From contig CP102593.1 in the NCBI GenBank assembly GCA_025666215.1, positions 62,001-126,000 on the forward strand: a DNA stretch of 64,000 nt, given 5' to 3'. The notes below the pieces were generated by a model. The model was not told the origin of the DNA. It ran no database searches and was given only the letters and a program-made list of their open reading frames with translations. Below are positions 17,842 through 26,264 of this stretch, in pieces (the first letter of the stretch is position 1; every line of letters begins with the position of its first letter). Made by a program: the position numbers and the translations under genes. The DNA comes from Xanthomonas campestris pv. phormiicola (GTDB lineage: Bacteria; Pseudomonadota; Gammaproteobacteria; Xanthomonadales; Xanthomonadaceae).

Positions 17842-19023
17842 ATGCACCAACGCTACGAAGGACCGCCGGACGCTCCGTCCGGCGAGGACTACGCCAGGCA
17901 ACTGCATAACGGCTTTGCCGCTCTGCGCTTCGACCCGCCGCTGGAACGGGCGTATCGCCTCTATACCGCATCGACCATGGGCTTCGCGCAACGCGTGGCG
18001 GCTTCGCTCGGGGTGCTGATCGCGTTGCTGCTGCTGGCCTGGGATGCGCTGCATTTCGGTTGGTCGGGCAGCACCGGGCTGGTCGGCTATGCGGTGGCGG
18101 TGCGCGCGGCCACCTTGCTGGCGCTGCTGTGGGTGGCGGTGTCGATCCATCGCGCGCATGCGCACGGGCCGGGCCGCGCGGCGCTGTTGCTGCTGGTCGG
18201 CGGCACCGGACTGGTGCTGTCGAGCATCGGCTATCCGCCGCAGGAACTGCGCTATGCCGCCGCGGTGATGACCCTGGTGATCGTCGCCGGCTTCTTCCCG
18301 CTGGGCCTGGCGCTGTGGCAGAGCGTGGCGGTGGCGCTGACGCTGTGCGCGATCAGTGCCGCGGCCGCGCACCTGCTGCTGGACGGTCCCGCGCAGGCCG
18401 GTTACCTGCGGCTGCAATGGCTGCTGTGGGCGGCGGTGCCGATCGGCGCGGTCGGCGGCTATCTGCGCGAGCATTCGCGCCGCGAAGGTTTCCTGCAGCG
18501 GCGGGTGCGCGACGACGAGGCCTTGCGCGACGCGCTCACCGGGTTGGGCGATCGCCGCCGTTTCGACGAGCACCTGGCGGTGGCGCTGGCCGAGACCCTG
18601 CGCCTGCAGCGCGGACTGGCATTGATCCTGGTCGACCTGGATGGCTTCGCCGCCTTCGTGCAGCGCTACGGCCCGCGCGAGGCCGACCGCGCCGTGGTGG
18701 ACGTGGCCGAGGTCCTGCAATGCCTGCTGCGGCCGATGGACGTGACCATGCGCATCGACGCCGGCCGCTTCGCACTGGTGCTGTACGACGCCAGCGGCGC
18801 GCACCTGCGGCAGGTGGCGCCGGCGCTGCGCGACATGGTCGAGCTGCTGGAGATCGCGCACGCCGACATGGCCAACCAACGGCTCAGCGTCAGTGTCGGC
18901 GCCTTGCTCGCCACGCCCGCCGACACCGCCGCCACGCTGATGCAACGCGCCGAAGCGCTGCTGCAGCGGGCGCGCATCGGCGGCGGCAACCAGGTGGTGC
19001 TGGCCGAGGACACGGGGTGGTGA
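17842..19023 (+). CDS. Membrane GGDEF-domain protein with degenerate active site
   Basis: This encodes 393 residues from ATG 17842 behind AGGGGATCG. About six membrane helices occupy residues 48-207 and are linked by a short coil (EHSRREGFLQRRVRDDEALRD) to a GGDEF domain at about 230-390. The domain start is canonical (DALTGLGDRRRFD, LALILVDLDGFAAF with both metal-binding Asp), but the signature loop, where GGDEF should stand, is DAGRF (residues 306-310). Loss of both Gly and the catalytic Glu predicts no c-di-GMP synthesis; it may be a sensor or binding protein. No EAL domain is present. Confidence 0.88.
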   Translation: MHQRYEGPPDAPSGEDYARQLHNGFAALRFDPPLERAYRLYTASTMGFAQRVAASLGVLIALLLLAWDALHFGWSGSTGLVGYAVAVRAATLLALLWVAVSIHRAHAHGPGRAALLLLVGGTGLVLSSIGYPPQELRYAAAVMTLVIVAGFFPLGLALWQSVAVALTLCAISAAAAHLLLDGPAQAGYLRLQWLLWAAVPIGAVGGYLREHSRREGFLQRRVRDDEALRDALTGLGDRRRFDEHLAVALAETLRLQRGLALILVDLDGFAAFVQRYGPREADRAVVDVAEVLQCLLRPMDVTMRIDAGRFALVLYDASGAHLRQVAPALRDMVELLEIAHADMANQRLSVSVGALLATPADTAATLMQRAEALLQRARIGGGNQVVLAEDTGW

Positions 19024-19156
19024 CAGTGCCGGTGTCGGCGCGGGGCGGACGGGCATTGCAATGCCGGCCGTGCGCCAGCCGATGAGCGATCGTTTGGCCG
19101 CACACGCATGCGGTGCAGTGCGCCACTCAAGGTTTTTCCTCTCGGTTCCATGAGCG

Positions 19157-19187
19157 TTGTGGGAGCGACTGAAGTCGCTCCCACAAA
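19157..19187. terminator. REP hairpin, likely bidirectional terminator
   Basis: TTGTGGGAGCGACT and AGTCGCTCCCACAA form a perfect stem with a tiny loop, followed by AAAATA. It sits between the convergent GGDEF gene (ending 19023) and carboxylesterase gene (stop at 19293), where a two-way terminator is expected. The same arms recur at 12848 and 46261. I see no gene in the 270-nt gap. Confidence 0.7.
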
Positions 19188-19292
19188 ATAGTCGCACCAT
19201 TGCGATCGAGGCTGGGCTGCGGCAGTCGATCCGGACGAAATCGCGACCGCGCGCAAACAAGGCGCCGCCGGCCTGCCGCCGCATCCTCCACC

Positions 19293-20957
19293 TCAGAACG
19301 TCCCGCGCTGCACGAACGGTACCTGCTGGTAGAGGCGACGCTCGCCGCCGCGCGGGTCGTGCGCCAGGCGGCTGTCGGCATCGAACAGCATGGTCTCGCG
19401 CCGGGCCAGCGAATACGCTTGCCAGCGCGGCAGTCCGGCGTGGTTGGGATCGCCGTGGCGGGCGAAGGCGAGCAGGGCTTCGCTCATCGCAGCGGCCACG
19501 CGCTGCGCGTCGGCACCGTCGCCGGTACGCGAACCGGGCTGGCGAATGTTGTCGAACACCAGCGGGATGTCCAGGGTGTGGAACGCGCCGAACTTGCCGC
19601 CGTCCAGCGGCGAGCCCCAATCCAGCTGGTAGGCCCAGGTCGGCGCGCCCTGCCGCGCGCGCGCCTCGGCTTCCTCGATCGCGCCGCGCCACGAGCGCCC
19701 GGCGGTGGTCGCGGCGAAGAACACTTCGCTCGGCGTGTAGTGCGGGTACAGCCGCCGGTACTCGGCGATCACCACCTGCGGCAGCAGGTCCACGAATTGC
19801 TCCTGCTCCAGCCTGGCCGGCAGCGTGTCCCAGCTCAGCGCGAAGTTGGCCGGGTCGTTGCCGAGGAAGGCGCGGGTCTCGTCGTGGGTGTTGCCGATCA
19901 CCAGCGGGATGCGCGCCGACTGCGGCGGCGCGTCCGGCCAGAACGGGTGCCGGTGCAGCACCTGCGCATCCAGCACCGGGCCCAGGTACAGGGACGTGTT
20001 CTCCACCCGCGACGGATCGCGCGTGCGCGTGGCCTCGAGCAGGCGTTGCAGCGGCAGCGTGCGCAGCGCCGCCAGTTGCGTGGTCTCCAATTGCAGTGTC
20101 TGCAGCAGCAATTGCGCGCGCTGGGTGGCCGCGCGCGGCCCGGCGGCGGTGACCTGCTGGCCGCTCATGGTCCAGGCGCGGTGGAACAGCCCTTGCGCGG
20201 CCGGCATCGCCATCAGCGTGGCGATCTTGGCGCCGCCGCCGGATTGGCCGAACACGGTCACGTTGCCGGCGTCGCCGCCGAACTCGGCCGCATGCGCGCG
20301 CACCCAGTGCAGCGCCCGCACCAGGTCGAGCTGGCCGACATTGCCTGACGCGGCGAACGCGGCGCCGCCCAGCTGCGCCAGGTACAGGTAGCCGAAGGCA
20401 TTGAGGCGGTGGTTGACGCTGACCACCACCACGTCGCCGCGCCGGCACAGGCGCACGCCGTCGTACAGCGGATCGCTGCCGGAGCCGTTGTTGTAGGCGC
20501 CGCCGTGGATGTAGAACAGGATCGGCCGCTTCGCGCCGTCGCGCAGGGCGGGGGTCCACACGTTGAGGAACAGGCAGTCCTCGCTGACCGGGTCGAGCCT
20601 GAGCTGCGGTGCGGAGGCGGCGTAGCTGGTGCAGTCGCGCACGCCGCGCCAGGGTGGTTCCGGCAGCGCCGGCTGGAAGCGGCGCGGCGCGGTGTCGGCG
20701 CCATAGGGAATGCCCTTGAACACCTGCACGCCTTGCTCGCGATAGCCGCGGATGCGGCCGCTGCGGGTGCGCGCCAGCGGCGCGTCCGGAGCGGCGGCAA
20801 CGGGCGCGGCGCCGGCGTTGCCGCCAGGCAAGGCGCCGCTCAAGGCCAGTGCGCCGAGCGCGCTGCCGTGCAGGAAGCGGCGCCGGCCGTGGTCGTCGGG
20901 TGCGGTGGACGCGGTGGCGGCAAGGTCGGCAGGCGGGATGGCGGCGGGTGGGGTCAT
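19293..20957 (-). CDS. Tat-exported type B carboxylesterase
   Basis: This encodes 554 residues from ATG 20957; a longer open frame to 21062 is unlikely. A twin-arginine signal (HGRRRFLHGSALGALALSG) implies folded export. The alpha/beta-hydrolase core has GIPYGADTAPRRF, the oxyanion loop YIHGGAYNNGS, the nucleophile elbow FGQSGGGAK, an acidic residue in NTHDETRAF and the histidine in FGAFHTLDIP, so the Ser-Glu-His triad looks intact. It probably removes acyl groups from plant or lipid substrates in the periplasm. With the next minus-strand esterase and the pectin genes it suggests polysaccharide deacylation. Confidence 0.9.
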   Translation of the reverse strand: MTPPAAIPPADLAATASTAPDDHGRRRFLHGSALGALALSGALPGGNAGAAPVAAAPDAPLARTRSGRIRGYREQGVQVFKGIPYGADTAPRRFQPALPEPPWRGVRDCTSYAASAPQLRLDPVSEDCLFLNVWTPALRDGAKRPILFYIHGGAYNNGSGSDPLYDGVRLCRRGDVVVVSVNHRLNAFGYLYLAQLGGAAFAASGNVGQLDLVRALHWVRAHAAEFGGDAGNVTVFGQSGGGAKIATLMAMPAAQGLFHRAWTMSGQQVTAAGPRAATQRAQLLLQTLQLETTQLAALRTLPLQRLLEATRTRDPSRVENTSLYLGPVLDAQVLHRHPFWPDAPPQSARIPLVIGNTHDETRAFLGNDPANFALSWDTLPARLEQEQFVDLLPQVVIAEYRRLYPHYTPSEVFFAATTAGRSWRGAIEEAEARARQGAPTWAYQLDWGSPLDGGKFGAFHTLDIPLVFDNIRQPGSRTGDGADAQRVAAAMSEALLAFARHGDPNHAGLPRWQAYSLARRETMLFDADSRLAHDPRGGERRLYQQVPFVQRGTF

Positions 20958-21134
20958 GCGTGGCGGAGTCCGTGGGCAAACGCCGCCGGCCATGGGCCCG
21001 GGCCGGCAGCGGAAACGGTCGGGTGGATGCGGCGCGGCACGCCCATGCCGGGCGCGGCGCAAGACGGCCCGCTGCAGGCGGCGTTCGGGCGCTGGGTCAA
21101 GGCGGCGTGGTGCATGGCAATGCGGCAGCGCCGG

Positions 21135-22307
21135 CTACGGCTTCGGCGCGGCAGGCGCAATCGGCGCCAGCGCAGCCGGATCGCCCTGCACGCTGCGCAT
21201 CCATTCCAGCGCCAGCGTCGGCCAGGCCGCCAGCGGCAGGCCGGCGATGCCACGGGTGCCGAAGCCATGGCCGCCGTGGGCGAACAGGTGCAGTTCCGCC
21301 GGCACCCCGGCCTGGCGCAGCGCCTGGTAGAACAGCAGGCTGTTCTCCTCCGGCACCACCCGGTCGTCCTGCGCATGCACCAGGAAGGTCGGCGGCATCG
21401 CCGGGATCACGCGGTTCTGCAGCGAATAGGCGGTCATCGTGGCGGCATCGGGGTGGCGGCCGAGCAGCCGCAGGCGCGACCCGGTATGCGCCGCGGTGCC
21501 GCTGCCCATGTCGATGACCGGATACAGCAGCAGCAGGAAGTCCGGCCGCGCGCTGCGCCGGTCGATCGCATCGCGCGCCGGGTAGACGCGTTCGTCGTAG
21601 CGGGTGCCGAGGCTGGCGGCGACATGGCCGCCGGCGGAGAAGCCGATCGCGCCGACCCGGTGCGGGTCCACGCCGTAGTCGGCGGCGCGCGCGCGGATCA
21701 GGCGCAGCGCGCGCTGCGCATCGGCCAGCGGCAGATCGCGCTGCGCCGCCGCCTCGGCGCCCGCCGCTTCCGCATCGGGCAGCCGATAGCGCAGCACGAA
21801 CAGGGTGATGCCGGCCTGTTCGGCGAAGATCGGCAGCAAGGCGGTGCCTTCCTTGTCCAGCACGATGCGCGCGTAGCCGCCGCCGGGCGCGACCAGCAGC
21901 GCACTGCCGTTCGGGGTCTTCGGCCGGTACACCACCAGGTAGGGCTGGTAGCGGCCGCTGATCGCGCGGTCGGGCAGGGCCGGGTCGTCGCTGCGCTCGA
22001 CGATGCGCGCCTGCTCCGGGCCGGCCGTGGAGCCGGGCGCCGGTCCCGGCCACAGCGGCAGCCGCGCGGCCTGCTCGGCGGCGGTCTCGCTGCCGGGATG
22101 TTCGGCCGCGATCGCGGGGCCACTGAGGGCCAAGGCCAGCAGCAGGCCCAGCGCATGCCGACGATCGCGCCACGCCAGCACCAGCGCACCGGCCGCTTGC
22201 CCCAGGATCGGGCGCGAACCCCGGCCCTGCCGGCCGTTGTCGTCGATGTAGCCGACCGCATCCGCATGCGCCATGCCTGCGCGTCCCGTTGTCGTCGTCT
22301 TCCGCAT
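21135..22307 (-). CDS. Secreted alpha/beta-hydrolase, acetyl-esterase-like
   Basis: This encodes 390 residues. An internal hydrophobic stretch (HALGLLLALALSGPAIAAE, residues about 51-69) looks like a signal peptide or anchor, so a later start is possible; codons 12 and onward are candidates. The catalytic pattern is clear: VAPGGGYARIV (oxyanion), GFSAGGHVAAS (Ser), HAQDDRVVP (Asp), AHGGHGFG (His). The type resembles acetylxylan/acetyl-pectin esterases. It is divergent from the hydratase operon, with the putative LacI-type operator at 22461 in between, so both may share control. Confidence 0.85.
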   Translation of the reverse strand: MRKTTTTGRAGMAHADAVGYIDDNGRQGRGSRPILGQAAGALVLAWRDRRHALGLLLALALSGPAIAAEHPGSETAAEQAARLPLWPGPAPGSTAGPEQARIVERSDDPALPDRAISGRYQPYLVVYRPKTPNGSALLVAPGGGYARIVLDKEGTALLPIFAEQAGITLFVLRYRLPDAEAAGAEAAAQRDLPLADAQRALRLIRARAADYGVDPHRVGAIGFSAGGHVAASLGTRYDERVYPARDAIDRRSARPDFLLLLYPVIDMGSGTAAHTGSRLRLLGRHPDAATMTAYSLQNRVIPAMPPTFLVHAQDDRVVPEENSLLFYQALRQAGVPAELHLFAHGGHGFGTRGIAGLPLAAWPTLALEWMRSVQGDPAALAPIAPAAPKP

Positions 22308-22455
22308 CCGTCGCCCTCCCAGGTCAAGGATGTGCAGCTAATCCGCTCGCATGGCGCCGCGCAAGCGACAGGTCTTGCAGAAGGGATCAGATCGCAGCGC
22401 TTCAGCGAATCCCCCCTCCCGAATGCCCAATCCCGGCTTTTTGCCGCACCGCACA

Positions 22456-22484
22456 TTGCCAATGACACCGGTTTACCATATACA
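22456..22484 (+). promoter_or_regulatory. Promoter with 19-nt operator for the hydratase-TRAP-GH43 operon
   Basis: TTGCCA (22456-22461), 17 nt, then TATACA (22479-22484) form a sigma-70-like promoter. The spacer is almost exactly filled by CAATGACACCGGTTTACCA (22460-22478), which is repeated base for base at 29250-29268 in front of kduI. Position inside the spacer fits a repressor site, probably for the LacI protein encoded at 27896. Confidence 0.7.
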
Positions 22485-22554
22485 ACTGCGCAACGCGCTG
22501 TCGATGAGCGGCGCAGCAATTCTTCCGATCCCCCACCTTCTTGCGGAGATGCCC

Positions 22555-23373
22555 TTGAGCACTCATTCCGGCCCGTCGGACACGCCACCGCCTGCGTTGG
22601 CCGACATCGCGGCCCGCTTCGTGCAGGCCCGCCAGCAGGGCCGTTCGCTGCCCGATTTCCCCGGGATCATCCCCGACGACCTGGAGACCGCCTACCGCGT
22701 GCAGGACCTGGCGATCGCGCAATGGCCGGACCGGGTGGTCGGCTGGAAGGTCGGCTACATCGCCGCCGAGCGCCGCGACCATTCCGGCGACGAGCGCCTG
22801 CTCGGCCCGATCTTCGCTCGCAACCTCTGGAATGCCACCGGTGGAACAACGGACATCCCGGTGTTCGCCGGCGGCTTCGGCGCGGTCGAGGCCGAGTACG
22901 TGCTGCGGCTGGACGCGGACGTGCCGGCCGACCAGCTGCACTGGACCGCCGAGCAGGCCGCGCAGCTGCCGTCCACGCTGTTCATCGGCGTGGAAGTGGC
23001 CAGCAGCCCGCTGGCCACGATCAACCAGCTGGGGCCGCGCGTGGTGATTTCCGACTTCGGCAACAACAACGGCCTGATCCTGGGGCCGCAGGTCGCCGAC
23101 TGGACCACGCTGGACGAGACCGCGTTGTTGGCGGAAACCTTGATCGAGGGCCAACGCGTCGGCAGCGGCGGTGCCACCCTGTTGCCGGGCGGCCTGCGCA
23201 CCGCGTTCGCGTTTGCGCTGGCGCGCTCGGCGCGGCGCGGCCGGCCGCTCAGGCGCGGCGAGCTGATCGCCACCGGCAATGCCACCGGCATCCACGACAT
23301 CGCCATCGGCCAGCACGCGACGATCCGTTTCGACGGCTATGGCGAACTTCATTGCAGGGCGGTCGCGGCCTGA
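22555..23373 (+). CDS. 2-keto-4-pentenoate hydratase / fumarylacetoacetase-family protein
   Basis: This encodes about 272 residues. GCGGAG at 22543-22548 abuts ATG 22549 but sits 6 nt before TTG 22555, so TTG is preferred; frame alternatives reach ATG 22504. Motifs include AYRVQDLAIAQWPDRVVGWKVGYIA, LGPIFARNLW, GGFGAVEAEYVLRL (the metal-binding E-x-E), FIGVEVASSPL and FGNNNGLILG. This is the MhpD-like branch that hydrates or tautomerises 2-keto acids. As first gene of an operon with a TRAP transporter and GH43, it may act on a uronate-derived keto acid; that is inference. Confidence 0.85.
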   Translation: MSTHSGPSDTPPPALADIAARFVQARQQGRSLPDFPGIIPDDLETAYRVQDLAIAQWPDRVVGWKVGYIAAERRDHSGDERLLGPIFARNLWNATGGTTDIPVFAGGFGAVEAEYVLRLDADVPADQLHWTAEQAAQLPSTLFIGVEVASSPLATINQLGPRVVISDFGNNNGLILGPQVADWTTLDETALLAETLIEGQRVGSGGATLLPGGLRTAFAFALARSARRGRPLRRGELIATGNATGIHDIAIGQHATIRFDGYGELHCRAVAA

Positions 23374-23409
23374 GCCGCGGCACGCCGACGACGCGCGGGA
23401 GGGCGCAGC

Positions 23410-24402
23410 ATGATCACTCGTAGAGGTTTCCTGGGAGCGGGATTGGCCGCGGCCGCGGCGGCCCCGCTGGGCACGCTGGCCCAGGCCGGCGGCGGCGGCC
23501 GGCTGCTCACCGCCACCGACGTGCACGTGGCCGACTACCCCACCGTGGAGGCGGTGCGCTGGTTCGGGCAGACCCTGGAGCGGCAGACCGGCGGGCGGCT
23601 GAAGCTGCGCCAGTACCACTCCGGCCAGCTCGGCCGCGAGGCCGAGGCGATCGACATGGCCCGCTTCGGCGCCATCGACATCACCCGGGTCTATTCCGGC
23701 GCGCTCAACAACACCTTCCCGCTGACCCAGGCGCTGTGCCTGCCGTACGTGTTCGACTCGGTGCCGCATCTGCGCCGCGCGATCGACGGCCATGTCGGCG
23801 ACAGCATCCTGGCCAGTTTCGAGCAGCGCGACCTGGTCGGCCTGGCCATCTACGATTCCGGCGCGCGCTGCTTCTACAACACCAAGCATCCGCTGCAGCG
23901 GCCCGAAGACCTGCATGGGTTGAAACTGCGCGTGGCCTCGTCGGACATCTTCCTCAAGCTGATGCGCATGCTCGGCGCCAATCCGACGCCGATGTCGCTG
24001 GGCGAGACCTTCTCGGCGATGGAGACGCACATGATCGACGGCGCCGAGAACAACATGCGCAGCTTCCAGTCCAGCCGCCATTTCGAGGCCGCGCGCTACT
24101 GGTCGCAGAGCGAACATTCCTACGCGCCGGACGTGCTGGTGATGTCGCGGCACAGCTTCCAGGCGCTGTCGCCCGGCGATCGCGCGCTGGTGGTGGAGAC
24201 CGCGCGGCAATCGGTGGCGGTGATGCGCAAGCTGTGGGATGCGTCCGAGGCGCAGGCGCGCCAGGAAGTGCTCGACTACGGCGTGGCGGTCAACGAGGTG
24301 GACATGCCCGCCTTCCGCAAGGCCGCCGCACCGTTGCTGGCCGAGTACCGGCGGCAGCCGGAGATCGAAGCCCTGTACCGCCGCATCCGCGATTTCGCCT
24401 GA
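23410..24402 (+). CDS. TRAP transporter substrate-binding protein (DctP type)
   Basis: This encodes 330 residues. A twin-arginine leader (MITRRGFLGAGLAAAAAAPLG) exports the protein to the periplasm. The mature part shows the DctP pattern: RWFGQTLERQTGGRLKLRQYHSGQLG, ALCLPYVFDSVPHLRRA, and the ligand-gating LHGLKLRVASSDIFLKLMRMLGANPTPMSLGE, with METHMIDGAENN. Such proteins capture carboxylates, often uronates or keto acids, for Na+-coupled uptake. It starts 36 nt after the hydratase and 4 nt before the small membrane subunit. Confidence 0.93.
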   Translation: MITRRGFLGAGLAAAAAAPLGTLAQAGGGGRLLTATDVHVADYPTVEAVRWFGQTLERQTGGRLKLRQYHSGQLGREAEAIDMARFGAIDITRVYSGALNNTFPLTQALCLPYVFDSVPHLRRAIDGHVGDSILASFEQRDLVGLAIYDSGARCFYNTKHPLQRPEDLHGLKLRVASSDIFLKLMRMLGANPTPMSLGETFSAMETHMIDGAENNMRSFQSSRHFEAARYWSQSEHSYAPDVLVMSRHSFQALSPGDRALVVETARQSVAVMRKLWDASEAQARQEVLDYGVAVNEVDMPAFRKAAAPLLAEYRRQPEIEALYRRIRDFA

Positions 24403-24406
24403 GGCC

Positions 24407-24928
24407 ATGATGACCGACCACGCCATTGCCGTCCCGGTGGCGCCGCTGCAGCGGCTGCTGGACCGGATCTCCAACCTCGCCATCGGCATCGCCGCCGCCG
24501 CCCTGCTCGGGCTGGTGGTGGTGCAGGGCTGGCAGGTGTTCACCCGCTACGTGCTCAACGATTCGCCGAGCTGGACCGAGCCGGTGACGCTGCTGTTGCT
24601 GAGTACGGCGATGAGCATGGCGGCGGCCGCCGGCGTGCACACCAGGCGCCATTTCGGCTTCTTCCTGCTGGCCGAGAAGCTGCATGCGCACGTGCGCCGG
24701 GCGATCGACCTGATCCGTCCGCTGATGATCGCCGCCATCGGCGCGGTCATCGCCTGGTGGGGCGGCGTGCTGCTGCTGGACGGGTTGGACATCAAGATCG
24801 CCGGCGCCGCGTTGCCGCAGAGCATCAACTACCTGCCGCTGTCGATCGGCGGCGCGCTGATGAGCGTGTTCGCGCTGTACCAGGCGTGGCAGGTGCTGCA
24901 TCCGGCCACCGCAGAAGGAGTGAACTGA
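24407..24928 (+). CDS. TRAP transporter small permease subunit (DctQ type)
   Basis: This encodes 173 residues from ATG 24407, with a second Met following. Four membrane helices lie at about residues 22-44, 59-75, 99-118 and 137-156. FTRYVLNDSPSWTEPVTLLLL is the typical Q-subunit signature (RYVFN-SPSWTEE). It is placed between DctP (4-nt gap) and DctM (3-nt gap) in the standard P-Q-M order. Confidence 0.92.
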   Translation: MMTDHAIAVPVAPLQRLLDRISNLAIGIAAAALLGLVVVQGWQVFTRYVLNDSPSWTEPVTLLLLSTAMSMAAAAGVHTRRHFGFFLLAEKLHAHVRRAIDLIRPLMIAAIGAVIAWWGGVLLLDGLDIKIAGAALPQSINYLPLSIGGALMSVFALYQAWQVLHPATAEGVN

Positions 24929-24931
24929 GCC

Positions 24932-26215
24932 ATGGCCATCGCAATCCTGCTCGGGCTGTTCGTGCTGCTGCTGCTGATCGGCGTGCCGGTGGCCTATGCG
25001 CTGGGCGCCGCGGCGCTGGCGACGCTGTTGTACCTGGACCTGCCGGCGGTGGTGCTGGTGCAGCAGATCTCCGCCGGCAGCGGCTCGGCGTCGCTGATCG
25101 CGATTCCGTTGTTCATCTTCGCCGGCGAACTGATGCTGCGCGGCGGTATCTCCGATCGCCTGATCGCGCTGGCGTCGTCGCTGGTGGGGCGCATGCGCGG
25201 CGGCCTGGGCCAGGTCAGCGTGCTGTCCTCGCTGTTCTTCGGCGGCGTGTCCGGCTCGGCCATCGCCGACGTGTCGGCGGTCGGCGGCACCATGATTCCG
25301 CAGATGATCAACCGCGGCTACGACCGCGACTACGCGGTCAACGTCAGCATGACTGCGGCGCTGGTCGCGCTGCTGGTGCCGCCCTCGCACAACCTGATCC
25401 TGTTCTCGGCCGCGGCCGGCGGCGGGCTGTCGATCGCCGATCTGTTCGCGGCCGGCATCTTCCCGGCGCTGCTGATGACCGCGGCGATGATGATCACCGG
25501 CTATGCGGTGGCGCGCCATCGCGGCTACGGCACCGAGCCGTTCCCGGGCTGGCGCGCGGTGGCGCTGCGCCTGATCGGCGCGCTGCCCGGGTTGGGCCTG
25601 GTCGCGCTGATCTTCGTCGGCATCCGCGCCGGCATCTTCACCGCGGTGGAGAGCGCGGCGATCGCGGTGGTGTACGCGCTGATCGTCACCGCGCTGCTGT
25701 ACCGGCAGTTGCGCTGGGCCGAGTTCTTCGCCGCGGTCACGCATGCCGCGCGCACCACCGGCGTGATCCTGTTCGTGATCGCCACCGCGGCAGTGTTCGG
25801 CTGGCTGCTGGCCTACCTGCAGGTGCCGGCGGCGGCGGTGTCGCTGCTGCAGTCGATCGCCGACGGCAAGAACACCGTGTTGCTGATGATCGTGGTGATG
25901 CTGCTGCTGCTGGGCATGTTCATGGACCTGGCGCCGAAGATCCTGATCTGCACGCCGATCTTCCTGCCGGTGGTGAAGGCCTACGGCATCGACCCGATCC
26001 ACTTCGGCCTGGTGATGGTGCTGGCCGGCGGCATCGGCCTGATCACCCCGCCGATCGGCTCGGTGCTGTTCATCGGCACCTCGATCGGCCAGATCACCGT
26101 GGCCCAGAGCATGCGCACGATCTGGCCGTTCTGGCTGGCGGCGCTGTGCGTGCTGCTGATCGTGGCGTTCTTCCCGGAACTGTCGCTGTGGTTGCCGCGC
26201 GCGCTGCGCGCCTGA
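24932..26215 (+). CDS. TRAP transporter large permease subunit (DctM type)
   Basis: This encodes 427 residues, the normal length, with about 12 helices. It begins ILLGLFVLLLLIGVPVAYALG and contains IPLFIFAGELMLRGGIS, SSLFFGGVSGSAIADVSAVGGTMIP (a conserved substrate/Na+ loop), LLVPPSHNLILFS and GGIGLITPPIGSVLFIGTSIG. The second PP-type hairpin near residue 370 mirrors the first, as in the inverted repeat of this fold. It completes the TRAP system and is followed by GH43 after 49 nt. Confidence 0.95.
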   Translation: MAIAILLGLFVLLLLIGVPVAYALGAAALATLLYLDLPAVVLVQQISAGSGSASLIAIPLFIFAGELMLRGGISDRLIALASSLVGRMRGGLGQVSVLSSLFFGGVSGSAIADVSAVGGTMIPQMINRGYDRDYAVNVSMTAALVALLVPPSHNLILFSAAAGGGLSIADLFAAGIFPALLMTAAMMITGYAVARHRGYGTEPFPGWRAVALRLIGALPGLGLVALIFVGIRAGIFTAVESAAIAVVYALIVTALLYRQLRWAEFFAAVTHAARTTGVILFVIATAAVFGWLLAYLQVPAAAVSLLQSIADGKNTVLLMIVVMLLLLGMFMDLAPKILICTPIFLPVVKAYGIDPIHFGLVMVLAGGIGLITPPIGSVLFIGTSIGQITVAQSMRTIWPFWLAALCVLLIVAFFPELSLWLPRALRA

Positions 26216-26264
26216 TGCATCGCGCCGCACGCAGCCGCTGCGGCGCCCACCAAGGAGTGCTCGC

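Noticed and set aside
17734..20979. A 1081-codon minus-strand frame over the GGDEF and carboxylesterase genes
   Set aside because: It runs out of frame through a real minus-strand esterase and opposite the GGDEF gene; the composition is Arg/Ala-rich and meaningless.
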